Assembly (NCBI RefSeq): GCF_000971295.1
Contig: NZ_LANJ01000012.1
Coordinates: 218,994-282,993, forward strand
Length of the DNA stretch: 64,000 nt
Direction of reading: 5' to 3'
DNA from: Devosia epidermidihirudinis
GTDB taxonomy: Bacteria > Pseudomonadota > Alphaproteobacteria > Rhizobiales > Devosiaceae
A program made the translations under genes and the position numbers. The notes beneath the pieces are model-generated. The model did not search any database. It was not told the DNA's origin and worked only from the letters and a program-made list of their open reading frames with translations. How positions within the stretch are numbered: the stretch's first letter is position 1; each line of letters opens with the position of its first letter. Shown piece by piece: positions 1 through 8,369 of the stretch.

Positions 1-1
1 G

Positions 2-367
2 CGGAACGCAATCGACCTGGCGCGTTACTCGCAGCTGATTTTCCAGGGCCGTCCACCGCAGTTTGACGTGACAGTCATGTCCTCGGATGCGGATCCCACA
101 CAGTGGGCATGCTCTGACGAAGCGAGCGCCGGCTGGAGCACTTACTGCAGCGCGGACTACACCCAAGCGCTGTCCGATGCTGACGCTGCCCTGACCGACG
201 AAGACTATCTGGCGTTGATGCTCAAGTCGGCCAAGATCCTCCGCGACGAAGCTGTGATCGTTCCAATCATTGCCAAGAAGGGCGTCGGTTTGTTTGAGGC
301 TGATCTGAAAGGCTTCATCGAACCACGCGTCGCAGTGGCCATCGAGTTCGCTCCGCTCCACTGGTAA
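2..367 (+). CDS. Peptide-type ABC transporter solute-binding protein, C-terminal part
   Basis: Only the last 121 residues are inside the window; the frame is open to the left edge with no stop, so the gene begins upstream. The visible part has the look of the C-terminal lobe of family 5 (dipeptide/oligopeptide/nickel type) periplasmic binding proteins: a stretch of helix with LALMLKSAKIL, then a conserved-looking VPI segment and a short tail ending EFAPLHW before the stop. It lies 68 nt ahead of a DppB-type permease and in the same direction, which supports the assignment. The substrate cannot be read from this fragment. I infer a periplasmic ligand-capture role for the importer encoded next to it. 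Confidence 0.8.
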   Translation, partial: RNAIDLARYSQLIFQGRPPQFDVTVMSSDADPTQWACSDEASAGWSTYCSADYTQALSDADAALTDEDYLALMLKSAKILRDEAVIVPIIAKKGVGLFEADLKGFIEPRVAVAIEFAPLHW

Positions 368-435
368 TCCGTGCTGGGGCCGGCCCAGCTGGCCCCATCT
401 CCCACCTCAAGGCACCCCGGGAGGCGCCCTGCTCC

Positions 436-1383
436 ATGACGCTCTATATCGTCAGAAAACTGGCCTTTTTTCTTCTGGCAGTGTTCGCAGCATCCATAGC
501 GATTTTCCTGCTCATTCGCGGAGCAGGCGGAAATGTCGCCGCCATTATCCTGGGTAAGGACGCAACCGCAGATGCGATCAATGCGCTCGCCCAGCAATAT
601 GGCTTGGATCGCCCCATGGTGGTTCAGTACTTTGACTGGATTGGCAATATTTTCAGGGGTGACCTCGGGCGCTCGTTCCGTACCAATGAAGCGGTCACCG
701 ACCTCGTCGTGTCACGCCTATCGATCTCAATTCCACTTTGCGTTTCCGGCCTTCTGCTCGGCTTGCTTATCGCGATACCGGCGGGAACCTATTCCGCGCT
801 CAACTCCGACAAACCACTCGGCGCGCTGATCACGATCCTCAGCCAGGTCGGCATTGCGGTTCCCGTGTTCTGGGCCGGTATTTTGCTGTCCCTGCTGTTC
901 GGCGTACGCCTTGGGTGGCTGCCCACGGGTGGCTGGACAAACTGGAGTGCAGACTTCTGGGGCGCTGTTCGCTCCCTCGTCCTGCCCATTATCTCACTTG
1001 GCCTCATTCTCGGCGCTTCGCTGACCCGCTATGTGCGCTCGGCCGTGCTGGATGTGATGAACCAGGATTACGTGCGAACGGCACGCGCAACGGGCATGAC
1101 CCGGATGGAGGCGCTTTTGCAGGTCGGCCTGCGAAACGCCGCGCTTCCGATTGCAACGGTCGTCGGGCTCCAAATCGCCGAGCTTATCGGTGGGACAGTT
1201 ATTATCGAGACCGTGTTCTCTCTGCCCGGCCTGAGCCGCATGATCCTGGCCAACGTTGCTGCGCGCGAGGTTATCGTCGTGCAATCCACCGTCATGCTAA
1301 TCATCATTTTCGTTATGTTTATCAATCTTATAGTCGATCTGCTTTACGGCGTGCTCGACCCACGCGTGAGGTTGGCCCGATGA
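436..1383 (+). CDS. ABC transporter permease, DppB/OppB type
   Basis: The 315-residue product is an inner-membrane permease of the peptide/nickel importer family. It begins with a hydrophobic helix (about residues 8-28), has the periplasmic GDLGRSF motif near residue 75 that is typical of DppB-like subunits, and then five further membrane segments. The cytoplasmic ATPase-contact loop is visible as RTARATGMTRMEALLQVGLR around residues 215-235. Length is normal for the family. It overlaps the next permease by 4 nt (ATGA), so the two are translationally coupled and should form the heterodimeric channel. Substrate is unknown; peptide, opine or other small amino compound are all possible. Confidence 0.92.
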   Translation: MTLYIVRKLAFFLLAVFAASIAIFLLIRGAGGNVAAIILGKDATADAINALAQQYGLDRPMVVQYFDWIGNIFRGDLGRSFRTNEAVTDLVVSRLSISIPLCVSGLLLGLLIAIPAGTYSALNSDKPLGALITILSQVGIAVPVFWAGILLSLLFGVRLGWLPTGGWTNWSADFWGAVRSLVLPIISLGLILGASLTRYVRSAVLDVMNQDYVRTARATGMTRMEALLQVGLRNAALPIATVVGLQIAELIGGTVIIETVFSLPGLSRMILANVAAREVIVVQSTVMLIIIFVMFINLIVDLLYGVLDPRVRLAR

Positions 1384-2252
1384 GCGCCATCGCCACAAAC
1401 AAGCCGGCAAAGTCACGGCGTCGTCCACGCTGGCTCAGCAATACCGCCCTGCTGCTGGGTATCGTCATCAGCGTGGCGTTTCTCGCCATTGCGCTCCTCT
1501 CTGCCTTCTACTTGCCACACAACCCCAATGTGCCACGCATACCCGATCGGCTGCTGCCAGCCGGTTCCCCCGGCTACGTCCTGGGCACTGACGTGCTTGG
1601 GCGCGATATCTTGTCCCAACTGATGGTCGGCGCTCGCACTTCACTGCTCGTTGGCGCAGGCGGAGCTTTGATCAGCCTGATTATCGGCACCGTTGCGGGC
1701 TTGTCGGCAGCAGCGTTCGGCCGGATCGCCGACGAGACCATATCTCGCGGTGCCGATATCCTTTTGTCGATCCCGGGTATTGTCACAGCGCTGGTTCTGG
1801 CAGCGACTATCGGCTCAGGTGCTCTGACGACCGTTCTGGCCTTATCGGCCTTCTTTACCCCATCCTTCACGCGCGTCATTCGCTCGGCGGCGATGTCGGT
1901 TCTGCAGGAGGATTTCATCACCGCAGCCAGGCTCTACGGGCGCCCCACCTGGTTCATTTTGCTTCGCCACATCCTGCCAAATGTGGCTGGTGTCATCATT
2001 GTGCAATTCACCCTGTTTTTTGCCGCAGGCATTTTGACAGAAGCAGGGCTTTCCTATCTCGGCGTTGGCGTAACGCGCCCCTCTATTTCGTGGGGAATGA
2101 TGCTCAACGAAGCTCAGCAACAGGTCGGGATCTCATCCCCGCTAGCGATGTGGCCGGGCCTGGCCATCGTCACCGTCGTGCTCGGACTCAATCTGCTCGG
2201 CGACGGACTTCGTGACGTTCTCGACCCTCGACTATCACGGAGGGGCGCATGA
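1380..2252 (+). CDS. ABC transporter permease, DppC/OppC type
   Basis: The 290-residue product is the second permease. I place the start at the ATG that overlaps the previous stop (ATGA); the frame runs open far upstream but that part is a shadow of the DppB gene. A basic N-terminus (AKSRRRPRW) precedes the first membrane helix, followed by the GTDVLGRDILSQLM motif near residues 65-80 that is characteristic of DppC proteins, and the ITAARLYGRPTWFILLRH coupling loop near residue 180. It overlaps the following ATPase gene by 4 nt. Together with the preceding gene it forms the membrane pore of the importer. Confidence 0.92.
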   Translation: MSAIATNKPAKSRRRPRWLSNTALLLGIVISVAFLAIALLSAFYLPHNPNVPRIPDRLLPAGSPGYVLGTDVLGRDILSQLMVGARTSLLVGAGGALISLIIGTVAGLSAAAFGRIADETISRGADILLSIPGIVTALVLAATIGSGALTTVLALSAFFTPSFTRVIRSAAMSVLQEDFITAARLYGRPTWFILLRHILPNVAGVIIVQFTLFFAAGILTEAGLSYLGVGVTRPSISWGMMLNEAQQQVGISSPLAMWPGLAIVTVVLGLNLLGDGLRDVLDPRLSRRGA

Positions 2253-3217
2253 CTTTGGCTCCAGCAATTGAGGTCCACGACCTCGTCGTCGGATACGACG
2301 CACTCAACGCCGTTCGGGGGGTCTCCTTCACCCTGCCAAGGGGCGGACGTATGGGATTGGTGGGAGAGTCTGGCTCGGGAAAAAGCATGACAGCGCTCGC
2401 ATTGATGGGCCTGTCTCCCACGGGCTGGCACGCCGCTGGCCAGGTACTGCACGATGGCGTGGATCTCATCACCGAGACGGACACGTCCTTTTCTAAACGG
2501 CGTGGCCGGACCATCTCCATGGTGTTCCAGGACCCAATGTCGTCGCTCAATCCAGTTCGCCGGGTTGGTGACCAGATCGCCGATGTCATTCATCGACATT
2601 CAAAGGTGAGCCGTCGCGAAGCGATGAAGCAGGCCCTTGATCTGATGGTTCAGATGAACATGCCACGTCCTGAGCAACTGGCGCGCTCCTATCCGCACCA
2701 GATATCGGGCGGTCAAAAGCAGCGCATCATGATCGCCATGGCCCTCGCCTGTTACCCACAGTTGATCATTGCCGACGAACCCACCACCGCCCTCGATGTC
2801 ACGGTGCAAAAGCAGGTACTCCGACTTCTCAATGCGGCTGCGCGGGACCGTAATACGGCCCTCTTGATGATCACGCACGACCTGCCAGTCATTGCAGCCA
2901 TGTGCGACACCGTCGCGGTGATGTACGCGGGACGCATCGTCGAACATGGACCCGTGCAGGAGGTCTTCAGGAGCCCCCGCCACCACTACACGCGCGGCCT
3001 TCTCGACTCTCAGCCCACCATGGACAATATCGCGCTGGATGGCTCCTCTCGTCTGGGCTCCATTCCGGGTATGGTTCCACCGCTGCACAACCTGCCTACG
3101 GGGTGCGCCTTCCATCCGCGCTGCGCCGCGGCTAGCGAAAAGTGCCGAGCTGAGATGCCTGAGCTTGGTGCCAATGGCGCGGCGTGCTGGCACCCCGTGA
3201 AGGAGAAGGCTGAATGA
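2249..3217 (+). CDS. ABC transporter ATP-binding protein, DppD/OppD type
   Basis: The 322-residue protein is one of two ATPases that power the importer. Visible motifs are Walker A GESGSGKS (residues 39-46), Q-loop in MVFQDPMSSLNP, signature ISGGQKQR (about 152), Walker B LIIADEPT (about 172) and the H-loop ITHDL. The C-terminus carries the oligopeptide-transporter extension with LPTGCAFHPRC, a motif found in OppD/DppD and absent from most other ABC ATPases. It starts inside an ATGA overlap with the DppC gene and ends inside another with the next ATPase gene, so the stoichiometry of the complex is probably set by coupling. Confidence 0.93.
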   Translation: MTLAPAIEVHDLVVGYDALNAVRGVSFTLPRGGRMGLVGESGSGKSMTALALMGLSPTGWHAAGQVLHDGVDLITETDTSFSKRRGRTISMVFQDPMSSLNPVRRVGDQIADVIHRHSKVSRREAMKQALDLMVQMNMPRPEQLARSYPHQISGGQKQRIMIAMALACYPQLIIADEPTTALDVTVQKQVLRLLNAAARDRNTALLMITHDLPVIAAMCDTVAVMYAGRIVEHGPVQEVFRSPRHHYTRGLLDSQPTMDNIALDGSSRLGSIPGMVPPLHNLPTGCAFHPRCAAASEKCRAEMPELGANGAACWHPVKEKAE

Positions 3218-4035
3218 CCTTGTCCACACGCGACCCCATCCTCGCCATGCAAGGCGTCACCCAGTCATACGGCCTGCAACGGACATCGCTATTCGCCCCT
3301 CCAAGCAGCTTCAAGGTCCTCGACAGCATCGACTTCGATGTATGCGCGGGCGAGGCCGTTGGCCTTGTTGGTGAGAGCGGTGCTGGAAAAACCACCCTCA
3401 CCCGCATCCTCATCGGCATGGAACGTCCGCAACAAGGGCGCCTGATATTCGAGGGTAACGACGTCTGGTCAGCGACACCAGCGGAGCGGGAACGCTTTAG
3501 GCGTTCAGTTCAAATGGTGCTGCAGAACCCGCGCAGCTCGCTCGATCCGCGCATGCGCATCGGTACCGCACTGCTCGAACCCATGCGCAGCCTCCGCATT
3601 GAAGGCGACCACATCAAACGCCTGCACGAAGTCCTTGAGCAGGTTGGGTTGGATAAGAGCGCCCTAGAGCGCTTCCCTCACGAATTCTCTGGTGGGCAAT
3701 TGCAGCGTATCGCAATTGCACGAGCGCTCATGCCGAACCCGAGAGTCTTGGTGGCAGACGAACCAGTGTCCGCCCTCGACGTCTCCATCCAGGCGCAAGT
3801 GCTCAACCTACTGCGCGACCTGGTGCGAGACTTAAACCTTGGCCTCGTCTTCATCGCTCACGATCTCTCGGTCGTTGCTTACACCACAAGCCGGGTCTCG
3901 GTGATTGCTGCAGGTCGCATTGTTGAGGTTGGCCAGCCCGTTGAACTCTTCACCCGCCCGACCGCAGCCGCAACCCGCAACCTGGTCGACGCAGTCCTCA
4001 CGGTAGAGGCCGGCCTCGAAGGTAAAGCGCTGTAA
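3214..4035 (+). CDS. ABC transporter ATP-binding protein, DppF/OppF type
   Basis: The 273-residue protein is the second ATPase. It has Walker A GESGAGKT (53-60), a Q-loop in MVLQNPRSSLDPRM, signature FSGGQLQRIAIARAL, Walker B VLVADEPVSALD and H-loop FIAHDLSVV. It is shorter at the C-terminus than its neighbour and lacks the cysteine-containing extension, so it looks like a trimmed DppF type. Last of the transporter genes; the aminotransferase gene begins 90 nt further on in the same direction and may share the transcript. Confidence 0.92.
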   Translation: MTLSTRDPILAMQGVTQSYGLQRTSLFAPPSSFKVLDSIDFDVCAGEAVGLVGESGAGKTTLTRILIGMERPQQGRLIFEGNDVWSATPAERERFRRSVQMVLQNPRSSLDPRMRIGTALLEPMRSLRIEGDHIKRLHEVLEQVGLDKSALERFPHEFSGGQLQRIAIARALMPNPRVLVADEPVSALDVSIQAQVLNLLRDLVRDLNLGLVFIAHDLSVVAYTTSRVSVIAAGRIVEVGQPVELFTRPTAAATRNLVDAVLTVEAGLEGKAL

Positions 4036-4125
4036 ACCCAAACTATTCCGCACCACGAAATGGCGCGGCGTTTACCTCAACCGACACATGATGTGATGTG
4101 GGAAAAACAAATCAAGGAGCATCTG

Positions 4126-5418
4126 ATGCTGAAGTTTGACGAGTCTGCCCGCATTATTGCGCAAGAATCCCGCTTTGTGCCCGGTGGCGTCAACAGCAAT
4201 TTCCGCCTCGGCATGGGGCACGGCCCCCTAGTGTTTACACATGGCGAAGGCGCCTACCTGCACGATGTCGATGGCAACAAGATCATCGACTATTACTGTG
4301 GCATGGGCGCCATGGTTCTCGGGCACAGCCCTGCTGGCGTGCAGGCCGCAGTGAAGGCTCAAGTCGACAAGGGCATCCTTTTCGCAGGCCAGTCTCAAGT
4401 CGAATATGACGCGGCCCATATCATCTGTGATCGCATTCCAAGCGCTGAGAAGTTGCGCTTCGGCTCTTCAGGCTCAGAAGTTGCTCAGGCAGCGATGCGC
4501 CTTTCGCGCGCAGCAACAGGTCGCCGCACAATTCTGAAGTTTGAAGGTCACTACCACGGCTGGTTCGACAATATCCTGTGGTCGACCGCGCCGGCTCTTG
4601 CCGATGCCGGCTCAGGCGATCACCCTGCCCTGGTTCCCGGCAGCAAGGGCCAGAGCACGGCCGATGCGGACGGTCTCGATATTCTGCAGTGGAACGACCT
4701 TGCGGCGGTAGAGGCTCGCCTTGCGCGCGGCGACGTGGCCGCGGTCCTGATGGAAGCAGCAATGTGCAACCAGGGGGCCATCTCCCCCCTGCCTGGCTAC
4801 CTTGAAGGTGTGCAGGCTGCATGCCGCAAGCACGGCACAATTCTTATTTTTGACGAGGTGATCACCGGCTTCCGACTGGGCCAAAAGGGCGCACAGGGTC
4901 GGTTCAACGTCACGCCCGACCTGTCAATTTTCGCCAAAGCCATTGCCAACGGTTTCCCGGTTGCGGCGATTGTTGGACGCGCCGATCTTATGGATCTCTT
5001 TGCCACCGGCGGCGTCCTCCACGGGGGTACCTTCAACTCGCAGCCGGTGCCCATGGCCGCCATGCTGGCAACCCAGCTTGCACTGACCCCAGAACACTAC
5101 GAAAAGTCTTCGAAATATGGCGTGCGGCTGCGTGATGGACTGCGGTCCGTGCTCGCGGATGCGGGCATCAAGGCGCAGGTCACCGGCTTCGAATTGATGT
5201 TCCACGTCGCGTTCGGGCTAGATGCCCCCGCTCAGAACTACCGCGATCTCGCGAAGTCTGACAAAGCTGGATATGCCCGTTTCGCACAGGCCCTGCTCCG
5301 CAACGGCGTTCGCGTGCTGGAACGAGGCGCCTGGTTTGTGTCCTCGGAGCACAACGACGAAGTCGTCGACAAGACCTTGGAGGCCGCCCGCGCCGCCGCC
5401 ATGGAAATCGCCCAGTAA
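4126..5418 (+). CDS. Class III PLP aminotransferase, glutamate-1-semialdehyde aminomutase-like
   Basis: The 430-residue enzyme belongs to fold-type I class III aminotransferases and resembles HemL most: near the N-terminus it reads VPGGVNSNFRLG, the family's PGGVNS motif. The PLP-binding lysine is K271 in IFAKAIANGFP, preceded by the cofactor-ring aspartate in LIFDEVITGFR. The frame is open 66 nt upstream, but the ATG at 4126 has AAGGAG 6 nt before it, so I prefer it. Because it follows a peptide-type importer, a catabolic transaminase or aminomutase acting on the imported compound is more likely than the tetrapyrrole enzyme, but the sequence alone cannot decide. Substrate unknown. Confidence 0.85.
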   Translation: MLKFDESARIIAQESRFVPGGVNSNFRLGMGHGPLVFTHGEGAYLHDVDGNKIIDYYCGMGAMVLGHSPAGVQAAVKAQVDKGILFAGQSQVEYDAAHIICDRIPSAEKLRFGSSGSEVAQAAMRLSRAATGRRTILKFEGHYHGWFDNILWSTAPALADAGSGDHPALVPGSKGQSTADADGLDILQWNDLAAVEARLARGDVAAVLMEAAMCNQGAISPLPGYLEGVQAACRKHGTILIFDEVITGFRLGQKGAQGRFNVTPDLSIFAKAIANGFPVAAIVGRADLMDLFATGGVLHGGTFNSQPVPMAAMLATQLALTPEHYEKSSKYGVRLRDGLRSVLADAGIKAQVTGFELMFHVAFGLDAPAQNYRDLAKSDKAGYARFAQALLRNGVRVLERGAWFVSSEHNDEVVDKTLEAARAAAMEIAQ

Positions 5419-5423
5419 TATCA

Positions 5424-5454
5424 GTGCCAACGCCGCACCCCGCGGCGTTGGCAC
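5424..5454. terminator. Strong stem-loop between convergent genes
   Basis: A perfect 13-bp inverted repeat (GTGCCAACGCCGC, 5-nt loop ACCCC, GCGGCGTTGGCAC) sits 5 nt after the aminotransferase stop and 48 nt beyond the stop of the convergent GMC gene. There is no long T-tract on either strand, so this may be a bidirectional terminator with a weak U-run or an RNA-stabilising hairpin. Confidence 0.65.
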
Positions 5455-5502
5455 ACCGAAAAATCTCGAGAGCATGGCGCTGCCCACCGGCGTGTTAGCC
5501 CC

Positions 5503-7092
5503 CTAAAGCACCGGGAAGCTCATGTAGGAGTCCGCTAGCCAGAGGGCCAGCTTCATGATGGTGAAGGTGGGGTTGGCGCTGCCTGCTGTGGGGAAAACTG
5601 AGGCGCTGGCGACGGCGACGTTGGGCACGTCGTGGCATCTCAGGTTTGGGCCGACCACGGAGGTGGCAGGATTGGTTCCCATGCGGGTTGAGCCCGATGG
5701 GTGCGCGCAAGCCTCGGCCTGGTCGATGATCTTGGCATCCGGATTATCCACCACTGGCGCCCAGGTCAGCGGACACAGAGTATCCAGCGTTGATCGTTGC
5801 CAGTAGCGCTTCAGGTGCTTGACCGTGGATTGGAATGTTTTCTCGTCTGGATCGCGTGGTTTCCACTCAAACAGCGGCTTCTTGACGCCAAGCCGGTCTC
5901 GATTTTCTGACAGACGAATGCGGTTTTGCGGATCGGGCAGTTGCTCAATGGATGTCATCAGCCTGAAATTGACGCCCGGCGGCACATAGAGCTGCTTGTG
6001 CCACATGCGCCAGAATGCACCGCGGGCGATCAGGCCAACATCCTTGGCGGCTGCCCGCAAGTGCTGCACCTCGACCTTTCGCTGTTGCAGCCCATGCGCA
6101 ATGCTTTTGATGACGGCTAGACCACTATTCCCTAGGTCCATCGACACGTAGACGAACGAACTTGCGACGGCGTCACTCCGCTGGGCTCCATGCGACAGCT
6201 CCAGGTGCAAATCACGCCGAGTGCCCTTGATGAAGCGATAGCTCAACAGGTGGTTGCTAAAATCAGGCCGCTGCCGCCCTGCCACCGCAATCTCGGCCTT
6301 AAGGTGATCCTGAAAGTAACTCCCGAGCGCGTCGGTGCGGGCGAAGGCGTTATGGCCACTGGCCTCGTGAAGCATCAGCAGCAGCCGCGTGGATTCGATC
6401 GTGCCCGCGGCGATCGCGAATTCCCTGGCCTCTATCGTAATTGACTGTCCCATCAGGCTCTTTGCTGTAACAGCCCGTAAACGGCCGCTTGCGCTGTCGA
6501 CATCAAACTCGGACACAGTCGCATTGAGCCAAACCCTAATGTTCGGGCTCGACCGCACCTCCTTTCCGAGCATGGACACGATGTTGCATCGCTTGAAGGT
6601 CGGGCACTTGGCCCAACGCGCTTTGAAGTCCTCTTGGTCGGCGAGAAATAGGCCTGACGAACCGGGAGCCGACCTGTCGATTTCTTCGAAAGAGTCGTGT
6701 CCCACCGAAAACAGCTTTTCCAGCTCATGCTGGTAGCCTTCCAGTACGCCGGGGGAGATCGGCCATTCTGGTTGCGAAACGTGATCGCGCGCACTTTGAT
6801 CCTCGGGGCTGATCGGGATCATCCGCCCGCCCCAACGCGACGACGAGCCCCCTAGCCCGCGATAGCGTCCTGTCAGTGCGCGCGAGTAGCGTCCTGATGG
6901 ATCATCAATCTCATTGAGCGCATGAATCTCCGCATCGAAGGCTAGCGTACCGCTTTCCAATACGATGACTTGTCGATTTTTCCGTGCGAGACGCGTTGCA
7001 AGCAACAATCCGGCAATACCGCCTCCGACGACACAATAGGTCGCACTATCGACTGCCTTGTCGTCATCCTTGGACAAATCACGGATCGCCAT
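5503..7092 (-). CDS. GMC-family FAD-dependent oxidoreductase
   Basis: The 529-residue protein is a glucose-methanol-choline oxidoreductase. An N-terminal Rossmann dinucleotide site VVGGGIAGLLLATRLA (about residues 21-36) is followed by the acidic residue in VIVLESG that holds the FAD ribose. A GTIESTRLLL segment in the middle and the C-terminal HPSGSTRMG (His about 464) and SANPTFTIMKLALWLAD (Asn about 508) are the hallmark of the family and contain the catalytic His/Asn pair. No signal peptide is evident. GGAG lies 7 nt before the ATG. It is transcribed away from the glycosyltransferase gene at 7200; a role in sugar oxidation in a polysaccharide pathway is only an inference. Confidence 0.88.
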   Translation of the reverse strand: MAIRDLSKDDDKAVDSATYCVVGGGIAGLLLATRLARKNRQVIVLESGTLAFDAEIHALNEIDDPSGRYSRALTGRYRGLGGSSSRWGGRMIPISPEDQSARDHVSQPEWPISPGVLEGYQHELEKLFSVGHDSFEEIDRSAPGSSGLFLADQEDFKARWAKCPTFKRCNIVSMLGKEVRSSPNIRVWLNATVSEFDVDSASGRLRAVTAKSLMGQSITIEAREFAIAAGTIESTRLLLMLHEASGHNAFARTDALGSYFQDHLKAEIAVAGRQRPDFSNHLLSYRFIKGTRRDLHLELSHGAQRSDAVASSFVYVSMDLGNSGLAVIKSIAHGLQQRKVEVQHLRAAAKDVGLIARGAFWRMWHKQLYVPPGVNFRLMTSIEQLPDPQNRIRLSENRDRLGVKKPLFEWKPRDPDEKTFQSTVKHLKRYWQRSTLDTLCPLTWAPVVDNPDAKIIDQAEACAHPSGSTRMGTNPATSVVGPNLRCHDVPNVAVASASVFPTAGSANPTFTIMKLALWLADSYMSFPVL

Positions 7093-7199
7093 TGCTCACT
7101 CCAGATGCAGTTGTGCGAGCCAACCCTAACCCGACCAGCCACTCTATTTGCGTGATCACAAAGAGGCGCTTCGACAGCAATTGGAGCTAGCGCGACGCA

Positions 7200-8207
7200 A
7201 TGCTCGGGTTATTGCCGATATCCTTGTCAGGGCACCATTCTGGTGACGCGGATCCAGACGAACCCGCGCTGCCGGAGATAGAACAAGTGGACGATCGGCC
7301 CCTCGTAAGCGTGATCCTGCCCCATCTGAATGAGCCCGATCTGCTCACCTGCCTGCGCTCCCTAGATGGGCAGCGCGGCGATGGTGTGCCGTTCGAAATC
7401 ATCGTAGTCGACAATGGCTCGCGCGAGTTGCCCGAAACGGCCGTTTCACTTGTTTCGGAGGTCCGCCTGCTGAAACAACCGACGCCAGGCCCTGGCCCCG
7501 CCCGCAACTTAGGTGCCTCCGAAGCGCGCGCGCCCATCCTGGCCTTTGTGGACGCCGACTGCGTCGCCTCACCCAACTGGGTGGCAACAATCTACCGGTA
7601 CTTTGACGAGCACCCTGACATCGACTTCATCGGCGGAGACATTCGCATTCGTCCCGCCGATGCCTCTCGACTGACGGCCGTGGAGGCCTACGAAAACGTC
7701 TACAGCTATCGTGCGCGCATCTATGTCGAGCGCCACGGCTTTGCCGCCACGGGCAATATGGCGGTGCGTGCCAGCGTGTTTAGGGCGGTTGGCCCGTTCG
7801 GCGGCATCGGCACTATGGAAGACACCGAATGGGGCCAGCGCGCTACCGGCATGGGTTTTCACATCGCCTATGTGCCCGAGGCGCGCGTTTACACGCCCTC
7901 ATGTCGGTCCTTCGCCGAGTTGGCCCGTCGGTGGGATCGTCACGTGGCGCATGAATTTGCCGATATTCGCGACAAGCCGTTGGGCATGGCGCGATGGGTG
8001 GCCAAAAGCGTTGCCATGGCTGCCTCTCCCGCCGCCGAAGCGATCAAGCTCATGCGCTCGGATCGGGTCGACGGTTGGCGCGAACGTCTGCTGGCTCTGG
8101 GCTGTGTGACACGCGTCCGGCTCTATCGCGCCCGGCGAATGCTTGGTCTCGCGCTGCATGACGATGCAGCCGGCATGGTCGACATGTGGAATCGGGAAAA
8201 CCGCTAG
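7200..8207 (+). CDS. Family 2 glycosyltransferase
   Basis: The 335-residue protein has a GT-A fold signature: VSVILPHLNEPDLL near residue 35, IIVVDNGS near residue 65, and a metal-binding DAD in AFVDADCVASPN near residue 118. A likely acceptor or base region follows (GTMEDTEWGQRATGMGF). About 35 residues of acidic linker precede the catalytic domain. No membrane helix is obvious, although a weakly hydrophobic stretch lies near residue 265. The start ATG has only a distant GGAG (13 nt), so the exact start is not certain. Probably acts with the following toroid-like protein and the divergent GMC enzyme; donor and acceptor are unknown. Confidence 0.85.
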   Translation: MLGLLPISLSGHHSGDADPDEPALPEIEQVDDRPLVSVILPHLNEPDLLTCLRSLDGQRGDGVPFEIIVVDNGSRELPETAVSLVSEVRLLKQPTPGPGPARNLGASEARAPILAFVDADCVASPNWVATIYRYFDEHPDIDFIGGDIRIRPADASRLTAVEAYENVYSYRARIYVERHGFAATGNMAVRASVFRAVGPFGGIGTMEDTEWGQRATGMGFHIAYVPEARVYTPSCRSFAELARRWDRHVAHEFADIRDKPLGMARWVAKSVAMAASPAAEAIKLMRSDRVDGWRERLLALGCVTRVRLYRARRMLGLALHDDAAGMVDMWNRENR

Positions 8208-8369
8208 AGCTTTGTGATGCATCCATCGGCCTAGCCCGCCGCATACACCTACCCCACCAGCGCAACCGCCACGCCCAACGCTCCATCGCATGAGCGAAAT
8301 ACAGGTCATCGGACCCGTGCCAGTCTCGGCACCACAAACACCGCCGGTATACGAGAGCAAGGGACGATC

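Noticed and set aside
738..1379. Long upstream extension of the DppC-type frame
   Set aside because: It runs inside the DppB gene in another frame, has no membrane helices and an Arg-rich composition typical of shadow reading; the ATGA overlap at 1380 is the natural start.
4126..5418. Housekeeping hemL (tetrapyrrole synthesis)
   Set aside because: It is GSA-aminomutase-like, but alphaproteobacteria normally make 5-aminolevulinate by the HemA condensation route, and the importer context points to catabolism.
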